The notes under the pieces: generated by a model
What the model saw: the letters and a program-made list of their open reading frames with translations, nothing else
Databases searched by the model: none
What the model was told of the DNA's origin: nothing
Translations under genes and position numbers: made by a program
In this document: positions 11,780-24,484 of the stretch, piece after piece
How positions within the stretch are numbered: position 1 is the stretch's first letter
How the letters are laid out: each line of letters starts with the position of its first letter
Source of the DNA: Dysidea avara
Taxonomy: Eukaryota; Porifera; Demospongiae; Dictyoceratida; Dysideidae
Direction of reading: 5' to 3'
DNA: 64,000 nucleotides
Assembly: GCF_963678975.1 (NCBI RefSeq)
Contig: NC_089276.1
Coordinates: 28,388,472-28,452,471 of the forward strand

Positions 11780-13426
11780 TCAATAATTGATTGAAGTAAA
11801 TAAAAGTTGGCCATGAAACTCTCCACAATCAATATAAGGCAAAATTCCTATGAACAGTAAACGATTAAGTGTAGTACCAACAACATCATTGACAGCTAAC
11901 AGTTTGGGGTATTCACTCAAGTATTTGTATGCCTTACAGAATCGGACTCTTCCCCTGGATAGGTATGTTCTTAACATGTTTCTAATTTCTGTATTGGTTA
12001 TATTTGGGCACTTCTCCAGTAGTAGGGCAACAGTTCCAGTGACTAAAGGAGTACTTTGAGAAGTTCCAGTTCGGAATCTTTGACATGTGTTACATTCATC
12101 TCCTGTAGAGTTGTAGCAGGGGATGTTAGGGATACATATGTCACTGCTAAGGATTCTATAGCCTGGAGCAAACACATCCACACATGATCCCATGTTGGTG
12201 GATAAAACTCTGCCATCAAATTCACCCATCAATGCATTATCATCCATGTCAGTAGCAGCTACATTGATAACACCATTGTAACCAGCTGGAAAAACTTTAC
12301 AGGAGTCATAATTCAGTTTTCTAAAGTCCCTACGGTTTCCATTCCCAGCAGCAGCAGTGACTATTACATCTTCTGCTATTAATATCTTGACAAATTTACT
12401 AACAGTATCCATTATTTCAGTCCCTGCAATAGAAAGATTAATAATGGCTCTGGTTCCATTTCTGCTTTTTTTGTGCTCATGTACACACATTAGTCCATCA
12501 AGAAGAGATGCTTCAGAAGCACGACCTCCACAGTTTGCTACCCTAACAGAAAATAAAGTCACACCAGTCGCTAATCCAGTACCATTTCCACCAACAAGAC
12601 CAGCTACATGAGTTCCATGTCCATTGCAGTCTTCCCCCTCATGTGTTTCATTTCTTAATTTGTCGATTGGATCACAACCTGGATAGTGAGCTCTATCATC
12701 AAATGCACTGTGATTATAGTGAATACCAGTGTCCAGTACATATACATCTACCGACTTCCCAGTGTACTGGCTAGCAGTATATTTCTGATCCAGTGGCAGT
12801 GATGGTTGGTCTACTCTATCTAAGTGCCATCCTGGCTTGGCAGATGCAAGAGAATCAATTTCAGATACCAAAATAATGTATTCATTTTCCTTTACTTCAA
12901 GAACTAATTTGTGATGTGTGACCTACACATGACCATATACAACCTTAACACAAACAATAATAAAGACAAAAATGTAATTAACGGAAGGCAAAAATGCAAT
13001 TCATGGAGCCGTGTGTTTCAGTGGTTGATTATCATTAGTGATGAATGCAGTTATGAATAGCTACAGGAAACTCATTAGGTGTGAAAAATAATTGTGTGCT
13101 ATGTTGGTGGCAAAATGTATACAGGTAATCATTCTCACCCATTTTAAAGCACTTTCTGACAGCCTTGCTGTTAAGCATTTGATGCTAGGATATTCTGAAA
13201 TTATCTTTGCTTCAATTTTCCCCCTTACATTGGACCTCCTGTTCAGCTGTTTAGCAAACTGCTGTAGCTGTACATCAGTTACACTGTCTGCAAACTGGAC
13301 TATGTAAGTTCCTGGGTCACGTAAATTTTCATCAGCAGATTGTTTAACTCTTGCCACACCACAAACATCTTGGAATGTGACACAACCAATGACTAGTGCA
13401 AGAATTAGGCACCAATAATGTGTCAT
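11780..13426 (-). CDS. Secreted subtilisin/proteinase-K-like serine protease (peptidase S8), 476 aa
   Basis: Two exons, 13426-13139 and 12922-11780, join in phase 0. The donor is GTGAGA and the acceptor TGTAG, giving a 216-bp intron and a 476-aa product. Residues 1-23 form a signal peptide (hydrophobic LILALVIGCVTF). About residues 38-115 form the I9 inhibitor propeptide (GTYIVQF...DVQLQQFAKQL). The catalytic domain follows, with Asp160 in VYVLDTGIHYNHSAF, His198 in NGHGTHVAGL, oxyanion Asn290 in TAAAGNGN and nucleophile Ser384 in GTSQSTPLVTG. The family norm for the last motif is GTSMATPHVAG. All four key residues are present, so an active endopeptidase, exported and self-cleaved, is expected. 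The extra cysteines in the catalytic domain suggest disulphides. The TTG at 12871 is not a start; the open frame continues upstream to the acceptor. There is no P-domain or transmembrane anchor, so it is not a furin-type convertase. The C-terminal ~40 residues after the core are unusual and may be specific to this lineage. Confidence 0.92.
12923..13138 (-). other. Intron of the S8 protease gene
   Basis: On the minus strand the intron runs from GTGAGAATG after codon TGG to TGTAG before GTCACA. Splicing yields SALKW followed by VTHHKLVLEV, which keeps the I9 propeptide fold continuous. The alternative acceptor 15 bases further in (ATTAG) would be out of phase. Confidence 0.85.
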
Positions 13427-13615
13427 TGTTGATCATGAACTGCAGGAATATGTAATAGTAACCAGCTACTCAGTATATAGTGACCTAGTTAAGCTATGTA
13501 GTTCATACCTTCAGATCACCTAGACACAGCAGGGCTAACTAGTAGTACGAGCAGTTAATGATGTTGTCAAATACCTCTCCAGTGTTTTTGATGTACAGTA
13601 CACTCCAGCTAGTGC

Positions 13616-13622
13616 TTTTATA
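13616..13622 (-). promoter_or_regulatory. Candidate TATA box for the protease gene
   Basis: TATAAAA occurs on the minus strand about 190 bp upstream of the protease ATG, leaving room for a 5' leader. No other core-promoter element was recognised, and TATA-like strings are common in this AT-rich DNA. Confidence 0.25.
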
Positions 13623-14141
13623 GAGTACAGAAAATATCAAATGTATGGCTTTCAGGAAGGTATAGTTTCATCAGAAAGCTTCTAAGTGCTAAATAGCCGT
13701 AAGAAGCAATTGCAAAATATTATGGGTAGGTGTATGTGTACAGCAGATGTTAATGAAGTCCACATACATATGCAGGTGAATTAGCAGCACAAGTGAATGA
13801 AAATTGCTTGATCATGTAGATATGTCTCAGAATACTTCATGCATTTACAGTAAGCTGTGTGAAAATGTCTTTAAAACTAATGGTGAGGTTGATGGATAGA
13901 ACAATATGTATAAATGCAAAAAGTGTTAGCTACCAGCACAAAACCACAAATGAAATACTAACCTTCCTGATACTCACACATCTGACAATGTATTCTTTAC
14001 AATGGTGCACAGAAGCAGCTTTAGCATGGTGCATCAGTTTAGTGCACATGCATGTGAAGAAAACCTGCACTCGAATACTGTTGCACAACCTTCATCGTGA
14101 ATATGTACAGCATATCCACTTTATAATAGGCATCAATCTTT

Positions 14142-14352
<211 letters not shown>

Positions 14353-14399
14353 TGACTGGCAACTGCAAATTCATCTTAGATCTAGTTCTATTACCCTCA

Positions 14400-17300
14400 G
14401 TCAACTCTAATTTTAGTTACGTTTTAGTTCTAGTACCTTCAGTCAACTCTAGTTTTAGTTTTAGTACAACTCTACTTTTAGTTCTGGAATCCTATTTTAG
14501 TTTCAGTACCCAATGAATACTAATTCTATCAGTTTTAGTTACACCTAGTTTACTATAGATCATGGGTGAGGTCTTGTAAGTTGCTACAGCTTCAAATTAT
14601 TAATAATAACAATGCTTCTTTGCATGCCAGTACAATTTCTTTGCATTCACATTTTAAAAATCCTAGCATGGAGTGTACAGTGTATGTTTTGGCCCTCAAA
14701 AATGACATCTTATAGTGTGCATGTGATTTTATAGAGGATCACTCCCTAGATCACACATAGCCTATAACAAAAGTTTACAAAGTTGCATTTTGACTATTTA
14801 CTCAGCTACATATTAACTTCAGACTAGTGAGACTGTATTACAAAGAACAATAAAACAGCAGTAAATTAAATTAAATAACTTTCAAATGAACAAAAGTAAA
14901 AATTGAAGGCTACATAAGCAGATTTGTCTGTTATCACTTTTAAAAGTATCACTTGCAGACAGCAGCAGCTTCAAAGAAAAGTATTAAATAGCAGCAGTTA
15001 CATATGTATCTCTATTTAGTGAGTGTGTCTTATGTTACTATAATAATAATTATTATATGTGGAGTGTTCTTTTTAAGGCAAAATTTTGCACATAAAATCT
15101 TTTAGCTAGTTCTTGAATTAAAAGTTCAACAGATTGTTTAGTTTTTGAACCAAAAATTGTAGCAACTTTTTTTAGTTTAGGTTTTTTATGAATCAATTAA
15201 GAGTTTTAGTTTAGTTTCAGCTTGCAAACCAAAATTGCCCATACATTTCGATTAGTTCTAGTATAGCTACTAGAAATAAAATTTAATTGCTGGACTAAAA
15301 GTTCAGTAACAGAACACACACACATACATAATACAGTATATGTGTATGCAGGGGCATTTGCTCTGCTGCTTGGACTATTGTTTCATTAGTCATATAGATC
15401 ATTACTGGTAACAGCAAATTTATAGCAAGCTAATGCATTATACTATCCAAGAGATTTACTAGCTGAATAAGGAAAAACACGACACGTCAAAGGATTCATA
15501 AGACTCTATTGACACCCACAATCCCACACATACATATCTTTTGTTCAATGAGATACTGATATATGTAAAAGATCACCAAAGCTATAGCTACAGCTGCGTA
15601 TGTGTAGTGTGCTAAAGCCAGTAAGAATGTATAGAGTATGTCAGTATTATCTTTATTTGAAATATCCATTCATATATTACAACAATTCTAGCAAATGTCT
15701 GTGCCAAAAAGATACCTGAAATATATACACTATAGCTCTAAATCAGGGTGTAACAACTTTCCAGTTGTGGTATATACATACTAACAAGCATATAAACACC
15801 AGTACTGTTAAATATATTCCATGCATAGGTGTGAACACACACTTACACAAGCATTATGGATTCTGCTTAAAAAATAACTGTTAAATAAAAATTTTAAATG
15901 TTTTGATTTTGGCAGAAATGGTACATAGTTGTACTTAGCTAAAGATACATGGAGATACATGCAGACTAAAAATTTATGAAAATCACACCCAACTTTGTAC
16001 TATTTGTTTAGTTCTATTATAATGCCTGCATGTGTAAAGACACAAAAATAGATTGATCAAGCTAAAATTGGTAACAATGCTACAGACATACATACACCTG
16101 TACTTGAACCCAATTTGGTAACCAAGTGCTACTAACAGGTGGTTATTAGTATGGTGTTTGTCATCCAATGAAGGACATCATGATTAATCAACTAAATATG
16201 TCAAGGATATTCCATATTGGTTGTGTACCACACAAAACAGTGCTTTGGCAAAGTACGATAGGTGTTAACAAATTATAATAATTATGTGGATGAACCTTTC
16301 AAAATAGTTTATAACATACAAACCTAGAACTAATTAACTATATTTTGTACCTGATATTAAATTCCATTTACTGCCTAGGTTTTAGTTGTAACAGAGAAAA
16401 ATGTGCTATGTAACCAACTCTGGAAAATAGGTTGATAGCAGGGCTAATATTTATCCATGCTATAATTACTAACTGTTAGATTTCACTGTCAACATCAATT
16501 AAAGGTGAGTGATCTGCTTTTCCTGGATGTCTTTTAAAGTCCTGTATGCCAGAATGATCCGAAAAGCTTGACAGAGTTTTGGTCATTCTAGATGGCTGGA
16601 TCTGGCAGTATACTTCTCTGTGGAGTTAAGCAACCAACTTTCACTTTTAAAACTGGTTTTGAACTCTTTCTATAGCAGCACATCTCAACACAACACTAAT
16701 CTCTCCCATTTTGAAAACAATTCACTTCCCCAACCTCTTAACTACCATCTAGAGCTTGCTTGTTATGTTCAATTATTGCAGCCTCATGAAAAATCCACAA
16801 ACAACTTGGGTGTTGGTTACAAACATGCCTGTACAGCGGATGTACTGTAAGAAAAGGAATTGTTTGAAAATTATTGGAACTTTGGTACACATGGTTTTAA
16901 CCATTTGTGAACTAATGATAAATGACACATTGACTAATTCAATTAAGTCTGGCATTTTTGATACTTGGGAATAGACTATATATAAGGAAAGCTATCCCAG
17001 CAATGGTTACATATTTTGGAACAACTCAGCATCATTCTTAAAATTTTATTTGAAATAGCTAAGCAATAAAAACAAGACAGGGACGGAGTACAAGTGGTTG
17101 CCAAATGGGTACAAGTGGGACCTGTAACATACTTAGCATACAGCCCACAAGTCATAATGCTACCAAATAGTAACAAGACTTTATCAATTACAGGACTTAT
17201 TTGGAACATGAAAGAGCACATTAGAAGGACACAGAATACAAGTGGTTACTGAAAAGGAAGTAGGTGAGACTTGCATAAAAGATCTAGAGTGTTACATGCA

Positions 17301-17600
17301 AATGTTTTGTATACAAAAAGCTTATTTAGGATATTAAATGAAAATATGATAGGGACAAAGTACAATTGCTTTACTAAAAAATTGGTCTTGTTATTGACTA
17401 CACTGCAGGTAAAAACAAACACTAAAGCAATGCTCTCTTTTGTGACGATACAGATATACAGAGTACATATCAGTAGCTGTATAGACCACTATTAAATACT
17501 TTTACTTTCTTAGTGCTACCTGTACATGCCCCTACTATATCCATCACAGATTATTGTGGTAATTGATGACTGAATTTAGCTATATAATTATTTATTTATG
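14400..17600. other. Non-coding stretch with CTAGTTTTAGTT-type low-complexity tract
   Basis: 14400-14560 is a degenerate tract of TTTTAGTT units (AGTCAACTCTAGTTTTAGTT and variants), and similar words recur at 15130-15300. The remainder holds short open frames (16620-16850, 16756-16974, 16976-17221, 17271-17495) without domains. A word like ACAAGTGG recurs at 17090-17250. Confidence 0.4.
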
Positions 17601-17612
17601 GATGTACTATGA

Positions 17613-17912
17613 TTATTCAAAAATAAAAGTTTTGGCTCCATGCTTTTGTTTATATCCATGTCCTGTAACTTCCCAAAACAATAATTTTCTGTTTGAAGGA
17701 GGTGCTGAGACTACGTCGGATGGTAAGGAGTTCCACTCATTCTGAGTAAAGAGGTTTACTTTCAATTGCAGTCTAGTTGGTTTTTTACAACGTTTCAAAT
17801 GATGACCTCTTGTGTGGTGTACAGGGATTAATGTAAAAAAAAGTCAGACAAGTCAATATTGTAGTGGCCGTTCAACAGTTTATAAGTCTCAATATGGTCT
17901 CCGCAACTTAAT
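17613..17912 (-). pseudogene. Decayed LINE (non-LTR retrotransposon) reverse-transcriptase C-terminus
   Basis: The minus-strand frame at 17798-17613 contains NEWNSLPSDVVSAPP, the conserved C-terminal motif of many CR1/L2/Jockey-type LINE ORF2 proteins (x-W-N-x-L-P-x-x-V-V-x-A-x-S). Upstream, in another frame at about 17910-17835, lies GDHIETYKLLNGHYN, the matching preceding block. The two are separated by a frameshift near a run of Ts and by an in-frame stop, so the copy is dead. No 5' portion is present. Confidence 0.7.
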
Positions 17913-18149
17913 TGTATAGTTAATATAGCCAAAACTGTATTCTGCACTAGTCTTAATCATGAGCTACCTAATTCACAATAGCTAGTACAGGTGTAAACCT
18001 GCCCATGCACCCTCATTTCTATTTTGAGTGTTGTTGTTGGATAGCAACAGTGTACACCTGCATTTGTAGCTATATGTAGCATTTCATGCGCAAAATCATA
18101 ACAAAAATTGCTACAGAATGTGTAGCTATACATATAATGATAAAATTAG

Positions 18150-18480
18150 TTTAAAAGGCTTTACAGCACAAGTGCTGAAGGTCTGTAGGACACCTGGTCC
18201 TACAGCTTGTTTAAAGTTGTTACAGAAAGTGTGTTTGAAAAGGTGCACGGAGAAAGGAGAAAAAAAATCATGACTCGGCTGGACCTGGGCAGCCTCGACC
18301 TGCAGCCATCCGATCAATGCTCGAATGCTTGCAGGAGTCTGCCAGGCGGTCAGGATGTTTCTTCTTGTCAATTTCATGTATATACTTATCTCAAAGTACC
18401 CCATGTGGAACCAAATGGATATTAGTTTATTTATTAAGGCTTTACAGCACAAGTGCTGAAGGTCTGTAGGACACCTGCAA
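18150..18480. repeat. Direct repeat of a ~42-bp hairpin-containing segment
   Basis: AAGGCTTTACAGCACAAGTG followed by CTGAAGGTCTGTAGGACACC occurs at 18153-18194 and again at 18438-18479, about 285 bp apart, each preceded by an ATTAGTTTA-like word. The unit contains the palindrome CAGCACAAGTGCTG. Spacing and identity suggest terminal direct repeats or a retroposed tail. The element type is not recognised. Confidence 0.55.
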
Positions 18481-18855
18481 TTAGTATACACCTCGGTATA
18501 CACACTGGAGATAACAAATAGAACCTGTTAGCTAGCTAAATGGCACATTAAGAATTATTTTCCTACATAGCTAGACGAGCTAAGTAGTCGTGTGAGGTGA
18601 GTAATGATTATCTAGCTAGCTACATAGCTAACTTTAGTCAACGATTTTCGCTTAGGTTCCTTTGGCTCGTGGTAAGCACCTCGTAGCTACAGGCTCTGCC
18701 TCTAGTGTTCGCCCACCGGCAGTGCCAAACTGGTATAAAACAACTAGTTTTCCGGCGCGTTAGCCTGTGATAACTACCGTAGAGTAGTTTGGCGTACCTT
18801 CGCACAAAGCGCGAGGGTCTGGTGACAGCCGCATTGTGAAACTCCCGGTGAAAGT

Positions 18856-18940
18856 GACCGCTTTTTCTCAGCACGGCGCGCTTATCGATTGGAAATTATA
18901 AGCGTTCCAATCGATAAGCGCCGTGCGGAGAAAAGCGGTC
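18856..18940. repeat. Long CpG-rich hairpin, ~37-bp arms
   Basis: The left arm (18856-18894) and right arm (18905-18940) are near-perfect reverse complements (core GCTTATCGATTGGAA / TTCCAATCGATAAGC) with a 10-base spacer. The surrounding 18.64-19.02 kb is richer in C+G and CpG than the rest of the window, so it may be the centre of a palindromic element or a promoter-like island. No gene was recognised on either side. Confidence 0.7.
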
Positions 18941-19021
18941 TGGCCACACGAGACTGCGAATGCAGTGAAAAACGCGCAAACTTACACGTGCACGCGGGAA
19001 TTCAATTAGTTTACGTATTAT

Positions 19022-19090
19022 ACAGTGGCGGTGGAAGGTGGGGGCTAGAGCCCCCCCCCTCAACTTTCAGATGAGAGGGGCAGAGCTCCT
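19022..19090. mobile_element. Transposon end relic with CAGTGGCGG terminus
   Basis: CAGTGGCGGTGGAAGGTGGG followed by GGCTAGAGCCCCCC looks like the terminus of a hAT-type element, with CAGTGGCGG the typical end. The matching other end was not located, so only a fragment is called. Confidence 0.35.
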
Positions 19091-19172
19091 CCAATAATTA
19101 GCTTCTATGATGTCACGAGTGTGTCATGAGATTAAATATCGTCGCGGTTTCCAAACTGGTAACTATATATAT

Positions 19173-19630
19173 ATGGGTTTCGTTACTTTCACATCGTTTG
19201 ATGCCCCACGTAAAATTACGTAACAACATTGCGTTAGAGGCGCTTTAATAAAATAATTATTAAGCACTGACTGAGACACGCGAGGACACGCTTTATCAAA
19301 CCAGATACATAGAATCTAATGGGGAGAGGTAACAGCAGCCAGCTAGTGATCTGTGACTAAGGGGTCTGCCAGAATAACAGAGGTAAGTAATGTATACAGC
19401 AGTATGTATCACATCACCACCAAGATCACTTTAATATGCCTGGTTGTAATGTTTTATGCTGCAATACCGCTATTAATGCTATGAACAGAACTCTTAACAC
19501 AGACATGGTAACAATTTCCTTCACTCCAGATATATTTCAACCTGCCTTGGTCAATTATAGTAAGGCCAGAGGCTCAGATTGTCCCATGCAGTTGCAGTGG
19601 TGTTGATGGTTTTGCAGCAGTGTTCATAGT
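19173..19630 (+). repeat. Interspersed repeat family R1, copy 1
   Basis: It begins after a short TA run with GGGTTTCGTTACTTTCACAT, includes the small palindrome ACGTAAAATTACGT and ends near the TTGCAGTGGTGTTGATGG block. Copies 2 (19738-20045) and 3 (24485-24892, inverted) share the order of blocks: ACTTTCACAT, GTCTGCCAG..AACAGAGG, TATGTATCACATCACC, GCTATGAACAGAA, ATATTTCAACCT. No coding capacity was found. Confidence 0.7.
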
Positions 19631-19737
19631 TGAAGTATTCTTTACTAGAGGAATAGCATAACTGTAGCTAATGGATAATACTGTAGCCTCTTTCCCAAGG
19701 GTCTGAAACTCACATAATCTTACAATTTCTGAAACAG

Positions 19738-20048
19738 TTTTTGTTACTTTCACATTGTTTGATGCACCTCTACATACCATTATGTAACAACACTACATTA
19801 TAGGCACATTGATAAAGCACTGAAACACGTCAAACTCAATAGGTGACAGCAGCCAGTCTTGTGATGACTGAAGGTGATGTGCGACTAATTGGTCTGCCAG
19901 GATAACAGAGGTATGTATGCATTATGTATCACATCACCTCTGTTACCTTCCATTATCCTTGAGTGTACTGTTTTAAAAATGCTATGAACAGAATTCTTAG
20001 CACAAGCATGGTGATAATTTACTTCAGGGATATTTCAACCTACTGGTG
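19738..20048 (+). repeat. Interspersed repeat family R1, copy 2
   Basis: This is a shorter and more diverged copy in the same orientation as copy 1 and just downstream of it. It runs from TTGTTACTTTCACATTGTTT through GGTCTGCCAGGATAACAGAG to ATATTTCAACCTACTGG. Confidence 0.65.
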
Positions 20049-21817
20049 ACCATCTTTTAATAGGGACCTAGTGTACGTTTGTTTCACTGGGGTGTCACAC
20101 AAGCACTCACTATTGGATGATCTGCGTCAAAGACAAAATTTACCTTAGCCTTTGGCTTATAGCTTTTGACCTTACTTGAATGCATCTTCCTGAAATTTTG
20201 TCTGCTGTTTTAGGCTTAATTGTTAGGTTTTCATTGGATGTGGCCATTTAGCATTTTTAAAAGTTAGTATAGCTAGCTATAGTAAACCAAGAAAGCTGCT
20301 GTCTGGGCCATGTGAGCCAGCTAGATATAAATCCGTACACCTTCATTGTTATTTAAGTGTTGAAGCTATTTAGGTTTATTATATCCATTTACCAAACACA
20401 CCAGTCCTGTGCTTTAAAATTTCTTAATACATCCTATCTATATAACCAGGGGAGTAGGACAAGACCACGTGAATGCGTAATAATGTTGCACAAGTACTTA
20501 AAGTATTTCATGTGAACTGAATAGACCCTGTACAAAAAGTAGAGGAAGGGGCTTGATACATATTTTGCTCTATTTAGTTCGTTGCTTGCAATGGTGTGAT
20601 TCATGATTGGAAAGATGCTGCTGTTATGGCAAGGGCTAAAAAGGGGGCCAAAAAGCTAGTTGTAAATGACTTTTGGCTAGTTGCAAATGGTGATTGGGCT
20701 AGTTCTAAAATTTAGACAAAATAGCCAGGTTTACCACAGGAAAGTATATACTTACGTATTGTACCTCTTAACTCTTTTACAGATTTGACTAAAAGTCTTA
20801 AGATACATCTTGAGATAGCCATTTTCAAAAATTTTCTATTTCATGGTCTACTACTCTGATTAAAAATTACCTTACTAGTTTTAATTTCTTTCTTACAGTT
20901 CACTATAAACTGAAAATCAACACATTCATCAAATCAATGCTTTCATGCACATAATTATATACATAGTTATTTTGTTCCTTCAGCTTGCTAATTATTTCCA
21001 GATCTCACTGATTCTCTAAAATCATTTCCAGGTTCAATCATGGCACACTTATGTTTCAAAATTCTTTGGGAGTATGCCCAGACCCCTAGAAATCCCTCTT
21101 TACTGCCACTTTGTCTCATGACTTTCACGTCAACAGTAACAGTAGGCATCAATGATTACAATACAATCGTTGTTGTATGATCTATTACTTTCAACAGGTA
21201 GTATGACTATGGTTTAATAAAATATTTTTGTTAGTGCTTTGTAGTGCACGTGATCTTGTCTTACCCCTCTGATCTACAACTGTGAAAGATACATCATTGA
21301 AATCACAGTGAAATTGTTTCAGAGCTTTGAAACATTTTAAGTTTTTCTATCTCGTAAGTTTTAATATTTATTTATAGGTAACTCTGAGTTTTAACACTTC
21401 TTCCCATCTCCCACTGTAGTGATATTTTGTAGTCTTGACTGTTGACTGTGAGTTTGACCACAATTACAGATTGAGATTGACTTAGTAAGTGATACGTGAT
21501 ACCCCTAGTGTTTTGTTTTATAAGCCTAGCACTACAATTAAACAGGTGATTCTGAAGTCACAGTCTAACCCCCTCCACCATACTCCAAATAACCCACACC
21601 CTGTTTGCCCATTGTAATCTAAAACATCTGGGTTTTGCACCACTAGCAACTGTAGCAGGCTATCTATCATTGTTACCAAACAACCAACAACATACTTAGT
21701 AACCAAGATACAAGACAATAACCATACGTAAGTCCAGGAGCACGACTACCTGAAAACTTACATTCATAAGTGAATAGAAAATAATGAAAGACTAAATACA
21801 ACAATGGAGAGTGAGGG

Positions 21818-22198
21818 CTAGCAACAAGAAATCAAAACGTAAAAATTTTGAACCATCCAGCACCAAGATGATTCAGGGAAAAACCCACTGGGTTTTACCC
21901 ACATACGCATGTTACGCACATCAGTAATCACTGAGTTTCTTTCTGTAGCTATGTATGTGTTCACTTCTTCATTTTGATGACAGTAGTGACTTTCCATGTA
22001 GAATTCTGCCGTTCTCCTAATACAAATGTCATTTTGCAAAGTTTTTTTTGGACATACTCTGTAAAATGAAATACAATAGTAATTGTTTTGTTTGTGTTTG
22101 TTAATACAGGTAGCAATGATTTCATCGTCTAATTGTGGGTCAGTCATGACTACTCGCACAGCAGGTGAAATTGGCCAGTATCTCCTCATATTGTACAT
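21818..22198 (-). CDS. Unrecognised open frame, 126 codons
   Basis: The product begins MYNMRRYWPISP and is mixed in composition, with several Cys and His but no domain I recognise. A potential 49-bp intron (GTATTA...TTTTACAG, near 22110-22060) would create a stop if removed, so it does not improve the model. The length is near what chance allows at this base composition. It could be a remnant of a transposon gene or noise. Confidence 0.2.
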   Translation of the reverse strand: MYNMRRYWPISPAVRVVMTDPQLDDEIIATCINKHKQNNYYCISFYRVCPKKTLQNDICIRRTAEFYMESHYCHQNEEVNTYIATERNSVITDVRNMRMWVKPSGFFPESSWCWMVQNFYVLISCC

Positions 22199-24457
22199 AG
22201 AACTCTATCATCAAGGGTGACTTTTTTTGCTGAAGAGCTGCAGCATTTGCAATAATGTGATGCTAGACTGTGGTACATCGCTCAATAACTTTTTGTTCCA
22301 AGTTTTATGTACATGCTGTAACTGATCATATTATTGTTGTTTAAATATCACATCTTTTTATTTACAAATAACTAACCCTTTGTTATCACATCTTTATAGT
22401 AGATCCAGTATTACCGTAACTTCTTTCTGTAACAGAACATGTACAGTATGTTACCTCTATTACATTCAGATGGTAGCCCTAATAATATATGAATGGAATG
22501 TGGCTTATTCGTAGTAATGCTTGACCTGCTAAAATACCTGAAGCTTTTATTTCAAATGTCCTATGTGGTCTGACAATTTCACTGTTTTATATGTACTAGG
22601 AAACACACCATTTGGTCTTCTTTTCTGAATTTGGAACCAAACCATTATTTCTTTATTTATTATACTGGACAGTCTGTAATTATTGATGCATCCAGTGGGG
22701 GGAGGGGGAATGCATAATCAATAGAGACACTAACAATAATGTTCATGTAAGTTTAGACAGTTCAAGAGTGTCATTATCTACAACTTCATAATTATCATTT
22801 GTACACTCAGTCAGATTGTTATCACCAGGAACTTGTCGCTTCTCCAACAGGGGGACATTACTTGTTCTAAGTACGATTTCACCATTAAGTATTATTCACA
22901 ACCTTTCCGTAGTTGACTCTCCAACAAACCCCATACATATTCACTGTACACAGAATCACAACTGCACTTTACCTTTGATTTAAACCCCTGGGTTACCATA
23001 CATGAATTGGATCACTTCATCTGAAGCCTATACGTACTTAATGTCCCTAGCAGTGCAAAACACGCTGTGCTGTACATGATACGAAAGCAATGGATTTTTA
23101 AACAACCTTTTGGTCTAATAAATACAGTAGTTACAGTTGTACAGGAGCAGCTTTACATAGTAATAGCATGTTTCAAGCCTTAGTGAAGGGGGAAAGGGTC
23201 CTGATGTAGGGAAAGAGAATAGTGCACGTGCTGAATTGTCGCTGCTAAATATAGTGCAGACCAGCTAAATAAATTACTTCACACTTGGACACGCTGACAT
23301 GGTCCACATTCTGTGGGTATGCCTTACAATGACAGTGTACAGGACAAAGTTCTTGTAAGCAATTTCAATTTAGTACGTACATACTGTAACAGTATAGTTG
23401 GTATTTTGAAGGCACACACATGTTGCTGTACCTTAATTTGTTTGCTATTGATTATGGAGGATGATTTGATACCTACCAACTGAGGCGATTCACTTGGTTT
23501 GTCTTTTAACTCAGACTCTACTGATTGTGTGCAGTGTAACACCATTTTGCAGTAAATGTACTTGAAATTTAACTGTTAGACTGGAGTGATTCAATTATAT
23601 CTAATCACGAGCAAGAGTTGAACTTGCACACGCCGGATAACAAATGGCAGAAATGATAACCCTCTTGAGTTTACTTAATATTGGGACAGTCTGTACTAAT
23701 ATATTGCAGGTCCCTATGGTGAATGGGTGAATCCCCCAATTCCCTGTATCCGACCAGTCCCAACATAAGCAGTCCATTGTGTTTATGTTATGAAGTAACA
23801 GCTGCTCGTGCCTAGTTGTATAAAATAACAAAGGTTATCTGCACGCACAACATGGGGCAGGATACAAAACCTTGCACGAGACTGTACTATCAGCAAAGAT
23901 TGCAAATGTAATTTAATGCCAATATTTCTGTATTAACTAATTCAATGAAATATTAAAAATTAATTAAGGTGTTTAATCAAGCAATACAGCTACTCAACCT
24001 ATACAGCACTGTGCATGACAATAAATTGATTTCAGTGGCTGCTTTGAGCTTCAGTAATGGTGGAGTAATATATAACATACACTTGTAGAATGGCATGACC
24101 CACACACTATAGCTAACTGTCACAAATGAAAGGCAGACAACGCTGCACAGATGATTAGGTATGCAGATATTTAACAAAGTTTTACAGATACAACAGGAAG
24201 TACTGACGAAAGAAAAATTTGAAGAATTCACAATATTATTAATCAGCTTTGACGAAATAAAATTTGACGAAAAGCAAAAAATAACAGGTCTAAACACTGA
24301 CTTTTGAGGTGCTTATTGGACAAATGAACCAATTTGTCAAATTTTACTTTTGTAAAAATTTTCCTATTGTAAATTTACAGTTAATATTTCAGAAATTGTA
24401 CTATAGTATTATCCAATAGCTACGTAGTTATGCTCACAGGCAATTCTAAGGGGAAGA

Positions 24458-24479
24458 GGGGGGGGGGGGGGGGGGGGGG
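24458..24479. repeat. Poly-G tract, 22 Gs
   Basis: An uninterrupted run of G lies directly before repeat R1 copy 3. Such runs are rare in this AT-rich window and may be a sequencing-length estimate. Confidence 0.9.
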
Positions 24480-24484
24480 CGATT

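Larger units (their letters stand above)
20050..24480. other. Long non-coding stretch
   Basis: No spliced gene was recognised in about 4.4 kb. The longest frame (21818-22198, minus, 126 codons) is listed separately. Frames at 23324-23545, 23601-23831 and 23977-24297 (minus) lack domains. A G-run of 22 bases lies at 24458-24479, at the border with repeat R1 copy 3. Confidence 0.35.

Noticed and set aside
12871..12871. Independent start of the protease at a TTG
   Set aside because: The open frame continues upstream to a good acceptor that joins the signal-peptide/I9 exon in phase.
18126..18503. 125-codon minus frame as a gene
   Set aside because: It spans the two copies of the 42-bp direct repeat and has no recognisable domain.
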